A stretch of 16,611 bases of DNA, taken from assembly GCA_003153875.1 (NCBI GenBank), contig PMBY01000443.1:10956-27566 (forward strand). The letters are read 5' to 3'. The DNA is from Myxococcales bacterium (lineage in GTDB: Bacteria; Myxococcota; Polyangia; Fen-1088). A program made the translations under genes and the position numbers. The first letter of the stretch is position 1. Each line of letters starts with the position of its first letter. Below, in pieces: positions 1 to 6,959 of this stretch. Below the pieces are notes generated by a model. The model did not search any database. It was not told the DNA's origin and saw nothing but the letters and a program-made list of their open reading frames with translations.

Positions 1-945
1 CGGGGCCAGACGCCGCAGAGCCGCCGCTCGGCACCCGCCCAGACAGCGTCGGTCGTGAAGCAAGTCGCAGGCGGAACACTCGGGGAAAATGCCGAGCGCC
101 GCGTGGGGAGCGAGCGCCTCTTGGAAGTGACGCCTGATGGCGGCGGCGGTCGTGGTCTGGTCCAGCGCCACGCTGCCCAGATCCGCCAGCGGGTAGCAGG
201 CGATCGCGCGTCCATCGGGCAGGACGTCGGGCAGCGGGTTGCACCGCCGCCCACAATCGGACACGGCCACATCCAGGGCCGGCAGCGACGGGTCTGCGAA
301 CATGCAAGGAACGAAGCCGCAATCGAGGCACAAGACCACGCCGCAATCAGCAGCGGCGTGCGCCAGCGCCGAGATGTGCCGTCCCACCTGCCGGTAGAAT
401 TTCGCCGGCAGGCTTTGGTTGCTCCCGCCCAGCGTGGGGTGGGCCAGGCCCAGGCGCACACGCGGGACGAGGTCCAGTTCCTTGACGGTATCGAGAAGCC
501 CGTCGAGCCGCGGCTGGCACGAGTGCAGGTTCACGCCCAGCATGGCGCGCCGCCCGAGCAAGCGCAGGGTCTGGCGCACCTGCTCGACTTCGGCGGGCTC
601 GCCCTCGAGCAGCGCCGAGGCGTTCACCATCACCCGCAAACGCCCCGACTCGATCGCGCACAGCTTGTTGAGTGACTCCGGGCACACAAGCCCGTTGGAG
701 AAGACGATCGGGCGCAGGCCCGCGGCCATGGCCATGTCCAGCAGCTCGGCAAATCGCGGGTGCAGCGTCGGCTCGCCGCCCAACAGTCGAACCTCGTTGA
801 TGTTCGAGCGCCGCAGGTACGCGAGCACCAGCGCGAACGTCTCCACAGTCATAGCGCCGTTCGCCTGGTACGCGGTCAAGGTTTCGCGGGCAAAGCAATA
901 CGAACAGCTTCGATTGCACGCGGACGTGATGGAAACGTTCGGCAA
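1..945 (-). CDS. Radical SAM/SPASM peptide-modifying enzyme, C-terminus cut by window edge
   Basis: This frame stays open for 315 codons to the window edge. The radical SAM cluster motif CNRSCSYC lies at residues 10-17 and binds the [4Fe-4S] cluster that cleaves S-adenosylmethionine. A GGEP motif (about residue 56) marks the SAM-binding strand. SPASM-like auxiliary-cluster cysteines follow: CGFVPC, CGRRC, a Cys after PDGRAIA, ECSAC and RRCLGGC. There is no ATG at the start. I chose TTG at 945 because it begins one base after the stop of the upstream gene, with GGAAG six bases before it; an in-frame stop at 1018-1020 limits any extension. It is coupled to the PqqD-like gene at 947-1390, so it is probably a RiPP-type maturase paired with that protein. 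The family is known to crosslink or epimerise peptides; the actual reaction is not readable here. Confidence 0.88.
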   Translation of the reverse strand, partial: MPNVSITSACNRSCSYCFARETLTAYQANGAMTVETFALVLAYLRRSNINEVRLLGGEPTLHPRFAELLDMAMAAGLRPIVFSNGLVCPESLNKLCAIESGRLRVMVNASALLEGEPAEVEQVRQTLRLLGRRAMLGVNLHSCQPRLDGLLDTVKELDLVPRVRLGLAHPTLGGSNQSLPAKFYRQVGRHISALAHAAADCGVVLCLDCGFVPCMFADPSLPALDVAVSDCGRRCNPLPDVLPDGRAIACYPLADLGSVALDQTTTAAAIRRHFQEALAPHAALGIFPECSACDLLHDRRCLGGCRAAALRRLAP

Positions 946-946
946 G

Positions 947-1390
947 CTAGTCTTCCAGATCTGGCCCTGAAATGGGGACCAACACCGCCAGTTTGGCCAG
1001 GGGCAAGAAGAAGCTCTTCACTTGCGCAAAGGCGTCTGCCTCGGCCAGCCCCTTCTCGGCCGCCCAGGCGCGCGCGATCTCGCCCACGCTGCGGACCCCG
1101 TCGAAGCGCGAGAACAGGCGCGTGTGTTCCTCGCCCAGTTCCAGCAACGTGGTCTGTGGCGTACCGTCGCGCCCACATTGTACCAGTCGATTTCCCTGCA
1201 CACGGATATGACCGTACCGGTACGAAGGAACCATGGCGGCGATCACGTGGTCGGGCCGCCTGTGGATCTCGCTCAGTCGAAACTGCCGCACCCCACGCAT
1301 CTCCCGGACCTTGCTCATGGCATCGGCCACGAACGCGCGAAAGAAACCGCGGCGCGCGCGATCAACGTCTGGGCTGTCATCGTTGCTCAT
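947..1390 (-). CDS. PqqD-like protein (probable RiPP recognition element) with an N-terminal extension
   Basis: This is a 147-residue protein. Residues from about 60 to 140 resemble PqqD: a beta-rich stretch (HIRVQGNRLVQCG, then TTLLELGEEHTRLFSRFDG) leads into helices of the winged-helix type (VRSVGEIARAWAAEKG, then AQVKSFFLPLAKLAVLVP). PqqD-like domains bind precursor peptides and present them to radical SAM enzymes. The roughly 55-residue N-terminal part (RRGFFRAFVADAMSKVREMRG) is not typical of PqqD and is unassigned; it is not a clear signal peptide. The ATG at 1390 has no good Shine-Dalgarno sequence, and no other in-frame start lies close by. The gene sits immediately before the radical SAM gene at 945 and diverges from the WD40 operon. 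The PqqD assignment rests on pattern and context, not on a search. Confidence 0.7.
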   Translation of the reverse strand: MSNDDSPDVDRARRGFFRAFVADAMSKVREMRGVRQFRLSEIHRRPDHVIAAMVPSYRYGHIRVQGNRLVQCGRDGTPQTTLLELGEEHTRLFSRFDGVRSVGEIARAWAAEKGLAEADAFAQVKSFFLPLAKLAVLVPISGPDLED

Positions 1391-1518
1391 GCTGGGCGCA
1401 CACTTTACCGCGCGACGGACTGGAACACACCAGCCACGTGCGGGGCGACCTGCGCGCTCGCAAAAGATCCAGGGATTCGATATTGTGCCTCGGAGACCGA
1501 GAGCCGGAGAAAGAAATC
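1391..1518. promoter_or_regulatory. Divergent intergenic region between the PqqD-like/radical SAM pair and the WD40 operon
   Basis: These 128 bases separate two oppositely oriented operons and must hold both start regions. For the plus strand, TATTGT (1481-1486) is a possible -10 box but I see no convincing -35 partner. A good Shine-Dalgarno sequence, GGAGA (1506-1510), sits eight bases before the ATG at 1519. For the minus strand, TAAAGT (complement of 1402-1407) lies just upstream of the ATG at 1390. No operator palindrome stands out. The promoter calls are inference from position. Confidence 0.35.
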
Positions 1519-2781
1519 ATGGCTGACAAGAAACACGATGACCGGATCCCTGAAATCGCTGGCGGGCAGCATGCCGACGAGGCCCCGCAGGTATTCAAGG
1601 TTGGGCAGATGGGATCCGCGCAGAGCGGCCGTCGGGATTTTCTCAAGAATACGCTGGCCGGCGCCGCTGCGGGCGTGTCGGCTGCGACGATCGGTGGGTG
1701 CGGCAATCCCAGCACCTCGCAGTGCACAGCCACGTTTCTTGCCTCGCACACTGCCGGCGTCAATTCACTGGCGATGAGTTCGGATGGAAAACTGCTCGCC
1801 TCGGCGAGCGACGACATGCACGTCAAACTGTGGAGCCTGCCAGATGGCGCGCTCTTGAAGACACTCACAGGGCATTCCGATTGGGTCAAGGCAGTGGCCA
1901 TTAGCCCAGATGCGGCGTTGCTCGCTTCGGCAGGCAACGACGAAACCATCATCCTCTGGAGCCTGCCGGATGGCGCTCTTTTGAAGACACTGACAGGCCA
2001 TTCCTTCTACGTAAATGCACTAGCAATCAGTCCCGATGGCACATTCCTGGTTTCGGCAAGCAGCGATGAGACCATCAAGCTGTGGAGTCTGCCCGATGGC
2101 GCTCTCCTGAATACACTTGCAGGGAATTCCGAACACGCAGTTGCCATCAGCCCCAATGGGACGATGCTCGCCTCGGCGGGCAGCTACGGGACCATCAAGC
2201 TGTGGAGCCTGCCCGATGGCGCTCTCCTGAATACACTCACAGGGCATCGTACCTCGGTGAATGGAATAGCCATCAGCCCGGACGGGGCCACGCTCGCCTC
2301 GGCAAGCGACGACTACACCATCAAGCTGTGGAGCCTGCCGGACGGCGCTCTCCTGAATACGCTTTCGGGACACACCTTCGGTGTACAGGCCGTCGCTATC
2401 AGCCCAGACGGGGCCATGCTTGCCTCGGCAAGCGGCGACGCAAGCATCAAGCTATGGAGCCTGCCAAACGGCACAATTCTGAAGACACTCACCGGGCATC
2501 TGTTGGGCGTCAACGCCATGGCAATCAGTCCCAACCAGAGCCAGCTCGCTTCAGGAAGCGACGACAAGACGGTCAAGCTCTGGAGCCTCCCCAACGGTTC
2601 TCTGCAAGCGAGTCTGGCGGATCCCGCCTGCAAAGTTGACGAGGCGGCGCCTTGTTCACGTTCCGGCGGAAGAGCGGGGTGTACCTGCGACACGGTCTGC
2701 AACTGCAACACAGTCTGCACCTGCGATTCCGAAGGCGGGGGCGGCGGCGGGGGCGGGGGCACGTACTACTATCCCGACTGA
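1519..2781 (+). CDS. Tat-exported WD40 beta-propeller lipoprotein-like protein with Cys-rich YYYPD tail (copy 1)
   Basis: This 420-residue protein has four parts. Residues 1-37 form a hydrophilic leader containing EAPQVFKVGQMGSAQSG. A twin-arginine motif, GRRDFLK (37-43), then an Ala/Gly-rich hydrophobic stretch to TIGGC, follow; Cys61 would suit lipidation after Tat export. Seven WD40 repeats of about 42 residues (typical unit: AISPDGTFLVSAS, IKLWSLPDGALL, LTGH) should close a seven-bladed propeller. The tail (CTCDTV, CNCNTV, CTCDSE, nine Gly, TYYYPD) is the candidate substrate of the neighbouring radical SAM enzymes. The frame is open upstream to 760, but I chose ATG 1519 because its N-terminus matches the three following paralogues and it has GGAGA eight bases before it. 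The propeller's ligand is unknown; the tail could instead bind metal. Confidence 0.9.
   Translation: MADKKHDDRIPEIAGGQHADEAPQVFKVGQMGSAQSGRRDFLKNTLAGAAAGVSAATIGGCGNPSTSQCTATFLASHTAGVNSLAMSSDGKLLASASDDMHVKLWSLPDGALLKTLTGHSDWVKAVAISPDAALLASAGNDETIILWSLPDGALLKTLTGHSFYVNALAISPDGTFLVSASSDETIKLWSLPDGALLNTLAGNSEHAVAISPNGTMLASAGSYGTIKLWSLPDGALLNTLTGHRTSVNGIAISPDGATLASASDDYTIKLWSLPDGALLNTLSGHTFGVQAVAISPDGAMLASASGDASIKLWSLPNGTILKTLTGHLLGVNAMAISPNQSQLASGSDDKTVKLWSLPNGSLQASLADPACKVDEAAPCSRSGGRAGCTCDTVCNCNTVCTCDSEGGGGGGGGGTYYYPD
2680..2778 (+). other. Candidate modified tail of copy 1 (33 residues)
   Basis: This stretch encodes CTCDTV-CNCNTV-CTCDSE, then nine glycines and TYYYPD at the C-terminus. It carries six cysteines in three CxC pairs spaced six residues apart. 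The region just before it holds two further Cys (DPAC and APCS). Function as a RiPP-like core is inference from repeat pattern and from the radical SAM neighbours. Confidence 0.6.
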
Positions 2782-2791
2782 GATTCAAACC

Positions 2792-4081
2792 ATGGCTGAC
2801 AAAAGACACGATGACCGAGTCACTGAATTCGTTGGCGAACAAGACGCCGACGAGGCCCCGCTAGTTTTCAAAGTCGCGCACATGGGCTCCGCGCAGAGCG
2901 GGCGCAGGGATTTTCTCAAGAGTGCGCTGGTCGGCGCAACGGCGGGCGTGTCGGCGGCGACGATGGGGGGGTGCAAGGACAATTCGCCTTCCTCGGAATC
3001 CACCACCCGCTGGTGCCAGAGCACGTACGCCGTAGCACATAGCGCCCCCGTGCGATCAGTCGCCATCAGCCCCGATGGCCGTCTTCTCGCCTCAGCCGGC
3101 GAAGACGACAAAATCAAGCTCTGGGGCCTACCGGCGAGCGGGCTACAGGCGACCCTGACGGGGCATACCGACTGGGTGGAGGCGGTCGCGATTAGCCCAG
3201 ATGGAACCCTGCTGGCTTCGGCTAGCCGGGACGGCACCGTCAAGCTGTGGAATCTGCCTGGCGGCGCGCTCGCCAAGACACTGACCGGGCAAGGCGAACC
3301 AGCCGTCGCATTCAGCCCCGCCGGGAACCTCCTGGCTTCGACTGGCGACACCGCAAGCATCCAGCTCGTGACACTCCCAAGCGGCACGCTCTTGAGAACG
3401 CTGGGAGATTCTACCTACCACGCATCAGCGCTCGCTATTGGTCCCGACGGAACCTTGCTCGCCTCGACGGGCAGCTACTACACCATCAGGCTGTGGAGCC
3501 TGCCGGATGGCGCACTCCTCAAGACCCTGCCAGGGCACTCAATGAACGTGAATGCCCTCGCTATCAGCCCGGACGGAACGCTGCTCGCGTCGGCGAGCAA
3601 CGACGCGACCATCAAGCTCTGGAGCCTGCCCGACGGTGCGCTTGTGCAGACGCTCACGGGGCATGCCTCTGTTGTGCAGGGGCTGGCCATCAGCCCCGAT
3701 GGAACACTCCTGGTTTCGGCAGGTGTCGACAAGACAATTAGGCTTTGGAGCCTGCCTAACGGAGAACCTCTGACCACCCTGACCGGGCATGCTGCGCCCG
3801 TGTCCGCGGTTGCGATCAGCCGAGATGGAACTCTCCTCGCTTCGGCAGGCAGCGACGGGGGCGTTGCTCTTTGGAGTTTTCCCGATGGAATTCCGCAGTC
3901 CGGTCTCGTGGATCCAAAGTGCAGCAAGTCAAGCTCCGAAACATCCGACCAGCCTTGCTCGCCCTTCGTTGGAGTGGCGGCCGCCTGCACCTGCAATGCC
4001 GAATGCACGTGCGATACGGTTTGCAGCTGCAACTCTCACGTGGGCGGCGGCGGAGGCGGCTCGTACTACTATCCCGACTGA
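2792..4081 (+). CDS. Tat-exported WD40 beta-propeller lipoprotein-like protein with Cys-rich YYYPD tail (copy 2)
   Basis: This 429-residue paralogue of copy 1 has the same order: leader (VFKVAHMGSAQSG), Tat motif GRRDFLK at 37-43, hydrophobic stretch ending MGGC with Cys61, seven WD40 repeats, and a Cys-rich tail. Blades 3 and 4 are degenerate (GEPAVAFSPAGNLLAS and ALAIGPDGTLLAS, without the usual GH and, in blade 3, without a WD-type LWSLP strand), yet the total is still seven. The last blade ends LWSFPDG instead of LWSLPDG. Only 10 bases separate its ATG from the stop of copy 1 and I see no strong ribosome binding site, so translation is probably coupled. The frame is open upstream into copy 1, but the MADKRHDD start matches the other copies. 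Role as for copy 1. Confidence 0.9.
   Translation: MADKRHDDRVTEFVGEQDADEAPLVFKVAHMGSAQSGRRDFLKSALVGATAGVSAATMGGCKDNSPSSESTTRWCQSTYAVAHSAPVRSVAISPDGRLLASAGEDDKIKLWGLPASGLQATLTGHTDWVEAVAISPDGTLLASASRDGTVKLWNLPGGALAKTLTGQGEPAVAFSPAGNLLASTGDTASIQLVTLPSGTLLRTLGDSTYHASALAIGPDGTLLASTGSYYTIRLWSLPDGALLKTLPGHSMNVNALAISPDGTLLASASNDATIKLWSLPDGALVQTLTGHASVVQGLAISPDGTLLVSAGVDKTIRLWSLPNGEPLTTLTGHAAPVSAVAISRDGTLLASAGSDGGVALWSFPDGIPQSGLVDPKCSKSSSETSDQPCSPFVGVAAACTCNAECTCDTVCSCNSHVGGGGGGSYYYPD
3986..4078 (+). other. Candidate modified tail of copy 2 (31 residues)
   Basis: It encodes CTCNAE-CTCDTV-CSCNSH, then V, six glycines and SYYYPD. There are six cysteines in three CxC pairs. The first hexapeptide ends AE rather than TV, so Cys spacing is better conserved than the intervening residues. 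Confidence 0.6.
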
Positions 4082-4110
4082 GATCGGGACAGGCATAGGG
4101 GAGAAAAGTC

Positions 4111-5559
4111 ATGGCTGACAACAAACACGACGACCGGGTGACTCAGATCGCAGGTGGGCAAGCTGCCGACGAGGCCCCGCAGGTTTTCAAAGTCGGGCAG
4201 ATGGGATCCGCGCAGAGCGGCCGCCGGGACTTTCTCAAGAATGCCCTGGCTGGCGCCACCGCGGGCGTGTCGGCGGCGACGATTGGGGGGTGCAACCCCA
4301 ACCCCCATTCCTCACAGCGCGGGAGCAAATGCTCCGCCACATGGGTGTGGGCGCACGGTGGGGCAGTCAGCGGGCCAGTCAACGCGCTCGCGATCCGATC
4401 AGACAGCAAGCTCCTGGCCTCGGCGAGCAGTGACCAGACCATCAAGCTGTGGAGCCTCCCGGATGGCGCGCTCTTGAAGACGCTGAGGGGGCATACTGGC
4501 TCGGTGTCGGCCGTGGCCATCAGCCCAGATGGAACATTGCTCGCTTCGGGAAGCGCTGACGAGACCGTCAGGCTGTGGAGTCTGCCCGATGGCGCCCTCC
4601 TGAAAACGCTTGTCGGGAACTTTGCATCTGTGACCGCGGTTGGCATTAGCCCGAATGGAACCCTGCTCGCCTCGGTAAGCCGCGGAATCACGGTCCCTCC
4701 GGGATTCGATGACGGAACGGTCAAGCTCTGGAGCCTGCCCGACGGTGCATTCTTGAGTACTCTTGCGGCTTCCAATTCCGGAATTGGGGCCTTTAGCCCG
4801 GATGGAACATTGCTCGCTTCCTTAAGCGGCGATACCGTCAAGTTGTGGGGTCTGCCCGATGGTGCCCTCCAGCAGACGCTCACCGGGCATTCTGGCCCCG
4901 TATGTGCAGCCGCCATTGGCCCCGGTGGGACTCTCCTCGTTTCGGGGAGTGCTGACAATAGCGTCAAGTTGTGGGGTCTGCCCGATGGTGCCCTCCAGCA
5001 GACACTCACCGGGCATTCTGGCTCCGTATATGCGGTCGCCATTAGCCCCGGTGGGACTCTCCTCGTTTCGGGGAGTGCTGACCACACCGTCAAGCTGTGG
5101 AGTCTGCCAGATGGCGCCCTCCTGAAGACCCTGACAGGGCATACCAATTCCGTGCAGGAACTCGCCATCAGCCCAGACGGAACACTCCTCGCTTCGGAGA
5201 GTTCCGACAACACTATAAGGCTGTGGAGTCTGCCAGATGGCGCCCTCCTGAAGACTATTTCGGTCGATTCCCTTCCCGTGTGTTCGGTCGCCAGAAGCCC
5301 GGACGGAACCATGCTCGCTGCGGGAAACAACCGCGGGACGATCGAACTTTGGAATCTCCCGAGCGGAACTCCGCGCACAAACCTGAGGGATCCCACGTTG
5401 GACGAAACAAACCCCAACGCCACTTGTTTCGCGAGTCCCGCCACAATGGCCTGCACCTGCGACACGGTTTGCGCCTGCGACACGGTTTGTACCTGCGACA
5501 CAGTCTGCACCTGCGATTCCGAAGGCGGGGGCGGCGGCTCCTACTACTACCCCGACTGA
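4111..5559 (+). CDS. Tat-exported WD40 beta-propeller lipoprotein-like protein, eight blades, Cys-rich YYYPD tail (copy 3)
   Basis: At 482 residues this is the longest copy. It has the shared leader, Tat motif GRRDFLK (37-43) and IGGC with Cys61. By eye it has eight WD40 repeats rather than seven. Blades 5 and 6 are near-identical at the DNA level, which points to recent duplication of one blade. Blade 3 carries an insertion (RGITVPPGFDD) and blade 4 is shortened (SGIGAFSPDGTLLASLSGD). The tail has four consecutive CxCDTV-type units and eight cysteines, then five Gly and SYYYPD. ATG 4111 has a strong ribosome binding site, GGGGAG (4098-4103), seven bases upstream, so this gene may be translated independently of copy 2. 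An eight-bladed propeller, or seven blades plus a spare, are both possible. Confidence 0.9.
   Translation: MADNKHDDRVTQIAGGQAADEAPQVFKVGQMGSAQSGRRDFLKNALAGATAGVSAATIGGCNPNPHSSQRGSKCSATWVWAHGGAVSGPVNALAIRSDSKLLASASSDQTIKLWSLPDGALLKTLRGHTGSVSAVAISPDGTLLASGSADETVRLWSLPDGALLKTLVGNFASVTAVGISPNGTLLASVSRGITVPPGFDDGTVKLWSLPDGAFLSTLAASNSGIGAFSPDGTLLASLSGDTVKLWGLPDGALQQTLTGHSGPVCAAAIGPGGTLLVSGSADNSVKLWGLPDGALQQTLTGHSGSVYAVAISPGGTLLVSGSADHTVKLWSLPDGALLKTLTGHTNSVQELAISPDGTLLASESSDNTIRLWSLPDGALLKTISVDSLPVCSVARSPDGTMLAAGNNRGTIELWNLPSGTPRTNLRDPTLDETNPNATCFASPATMACTCDTVCACDTVCTCDTVCTCDSEGGGGGSYYYPD
4841..5092 (+). repeat. 126-bp tandem duplication of one WD40 blade
   Basis: Bases 4841-4966 and 4967-5092 align without gaps with about nine differences counted by eye. 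Both encode LWGLPDGALQQTLTGHSG or its close variant followed by GGTLLVSGSAD. They are far more alike than other blades of the same protein, so the duplication looks recent and in frame. Confidence 0.85.
5452..5556 (+). repeat. Candidate modified tail of copy 3, built from an 18-bp repeat
   Basis: Four units of 18 bases begin at 5452, 5470, 5488 and 5506 and encode CTCDTV, CACDTV, CTCDTV and CTCDSE. Five Gly and SYYYPD follow, for 35 residues with eight cysteines. Near-identity of the units at DNA level suggests the number of CxC units can change by slippage or unequal recombination. Confidence 0.8.
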
Positions 5560-5601
5560 GATTCGAGGCGACCTTCGGATCGCGCATGGGAAACCCAAGT
5601 C

Positions 5602-6942
5602 ATGGCTGACAAGAAACACAATGACCGGGTGGCTGAAATCGCCGGCAGGCGGCATGCCGACGAGGCCCCGCAGGTCTTCAAGGTCGGGCAAATGGGATCC
5701 GCGCAGAGCGGACGTCGCGACTTTCTCAAGAATGCGCTGGTCGGCGCAGCGGCGGGCGTGTCGGCTGCGGCGATCGGGGGGTGCGGGGATGGCAACCCCC
5801 ACTCCACACAGCGCGTGAGCGACTGCACAAGCACATTTCCATGTTCGCACAATGGGGGAGTCAGATCACTGGCGATCGATTCGAGCGGTAGGCTCCTCGC
5901 CTCGGCGAGTGACGACCTCACCGTCAAACTGTGGAGCCTGCCAGATGGCGCACTCTTGAAAACTCTGACCGGGCATACCGGCTCTGTGAGTGCAGTCGCC
6001 ATCAGCCCCGCTGGAACCATGCTCGCGTCGGCGAGTGACAAAGATGCTACCGTGAGGCTGTGGAGCCTACCCGATGGCGTGTTCTTGAAAACTCTCACGT
6101 CGGACCATTCTACTGGGGTGACGTCCGTCGCTATCAGCCCGGATGGCACATTGCTCGCTTCGGCAAACGCCTTTACAAGCACCGTCGACCTGTGGAGCCT
6201 GCCTGATGGCGTGCTTCTGCGAACGCTCATGGGGCATGCTGGCTCTGTGAACACAGTAGCCATCAGCCCTGATGGAACGCTGCTAGCCTCGGGGAGTTCG
6301 GACGACACCGTCAAGCTGTGGAGTCTGCCCAATGGCGGGCTTCTACGGACGCTCACCTTGTCGCCTGTCTCGTTGCCTGTCTCTTTGGATTTTGCGTATG
6401 CTGTGAATGCAGTCGCCATCAGCCCCGCTGGAACCATGCTCGTTTCGGCGAGTGAGCACGCTGGCATCAAGCTGTGGACTCTGCCGGATGGCGCGCTCCT
6501 GAAAACTCTCACGGGGCATTCTGGCTCCGTGAAAGTAGTCGCCATCAGCCCCGCTGGAACCGTGCTCGCGTCGGCGAGTTACGACGATACCGTCGAGCTG
6601 TGGAGCCTGCCGGATGGTGCCCTCCTGCAGACTCTCACCGTGCCTTCCAGTTCTGTGCAAGCAGTCGCTATCAGCCACGATGAAACCCTGCTCGCGTCGG
6701 GAAGCACCGACAAGCCCATCGGTCTTTGGAGCATCCCGGACGGAGCTTCTCTGACGAGTCTTGTGGATCCCAACTGCAAGACCACAACCACCACAACATG
6801 CTCGCCTTCAGGCGGAGCCCGAACGGGCTGCACCTGCGACACGGTTTGCAGTTGCGACTCCGTGTGTACCTGCAACACTGTCTGCACCTGCGATTCTCAG
6901 AGCGGCAGTAGTTGCGGCGGCTCGTATTACTACCCCGACTGA
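5602..6942 (+). CDS. Tat-exported WD40 beta-propeller lipoprotein-like protein with Cys-rich YYYPD tail (copy 4)
   Basis: This 446-residue protein is the last of the four tandem paralogues. The leader (HADEAPQVFKVGQMGSAQSG), Tat motif GRRDFLK (37-43) and IGGC with Cys61 match the others. Seven WD40 repeats follow. Between blades 4 and 5 an insertion (SPVSLPVSLDFAY) replaces the usual GH turn. The tail has CTCDTV, CSCDSV, CTCNTV and CTCDSQ, then SGSSCGGSYYYPD. Its glycine stretch is broken and holds a ninth Cys, as in the minus-strand copy (SSSCGGG). ATG 5602 follows GGGAA by about nine bases. The gene is followed after 17 bases by the radical SAM gene at 6960, so maturase and substrates are probably cotranscribed. 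Confidence 0.9.
   Translation: MADKKHNDRVAEIAGRRHADEAPQVFKVGQMGSAQSGRRDFLKNALVGAAAGVSAAAIGGCGDGNPHSTQRVSDCTSTFPCSHNGGVRSLAIDSSGRLLASASDDLTVKLWSLPDGALLKTLTGHTGSVSAVAISPAGTMLASASDKDATVRLWSLPDGVFLKTLTSDHSTGVTSVAISPDGTLLASANAFTSTVDLWSLPDGVLLRTLMGHAGSVNTVAISPDGTLLASGSSDDTVKLWSLPNGGLLRTLTLSPVSLPVSLDFAYAVNAVAISPAGTMLVSASEHAGIKLWTLPDGALLKTLTGHSGSVKVVAISPAGTVLASASYDDTVELWSLPDGALLQTLTVPSSSVQAVAISHDETLLASGSTDKPIGLWSIPDGASLTSLVDPNCKTTTTTTCSPSGGARTGCTCDTVCSCDSVCTCNTVCTCDSQSGSSCGGSYYYPD
6829..6939 (+). other. Candidate modified tail of copy 4 (37 residues)
   Basis: It encodes CTCDTV-CSCDSV-CTCNTV-CTCDSQ followed by SGSSCGGSYYYPD. With nine cysteines it is the most Cys-rich tail in the window. The single Cys before GG lies outside the CxC ladder and recurs only in the minus-strand copy. 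Confidence 0.6.
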
Positions 6943-6959
6943 GATTCAAGCTCTACCTC

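Noticed and set aside
55..675. Plus-strand frame opposite the left radical SAM gene
   Set aside because: The minus frame carries cluster cysteines and SPASM motifs along its whole length; the plus frame has no recognisable domain.
760..1518. Upstream extension of the copy 1 frame
   Set aside because: The sequence before ATG 1519 overlaps the minus-strand PqqD-like and radical SAM genes, is Arg/Pro-rich, and lacks similarity to the conserved start of the paralogues.
4143..5510. Long minus-strand frame (455 codons) opposite copy 3, and similar ones opposite the other propeller genes
   Set aside because: It is the complement of the WD40 repeats and only shows repeated, low-complexity products such as RAPSGRLHSLTV. 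It arises from the codon pattern of the real genes and has no start context or domain.
1519..6942. Regularly spaced repeats as a CRISPR array or satellite
   Set aside because: The repeats of about 126 bp are in-frame WD40 blades inside open coding sequences; there are no short identical repeats with unrelated spacers.
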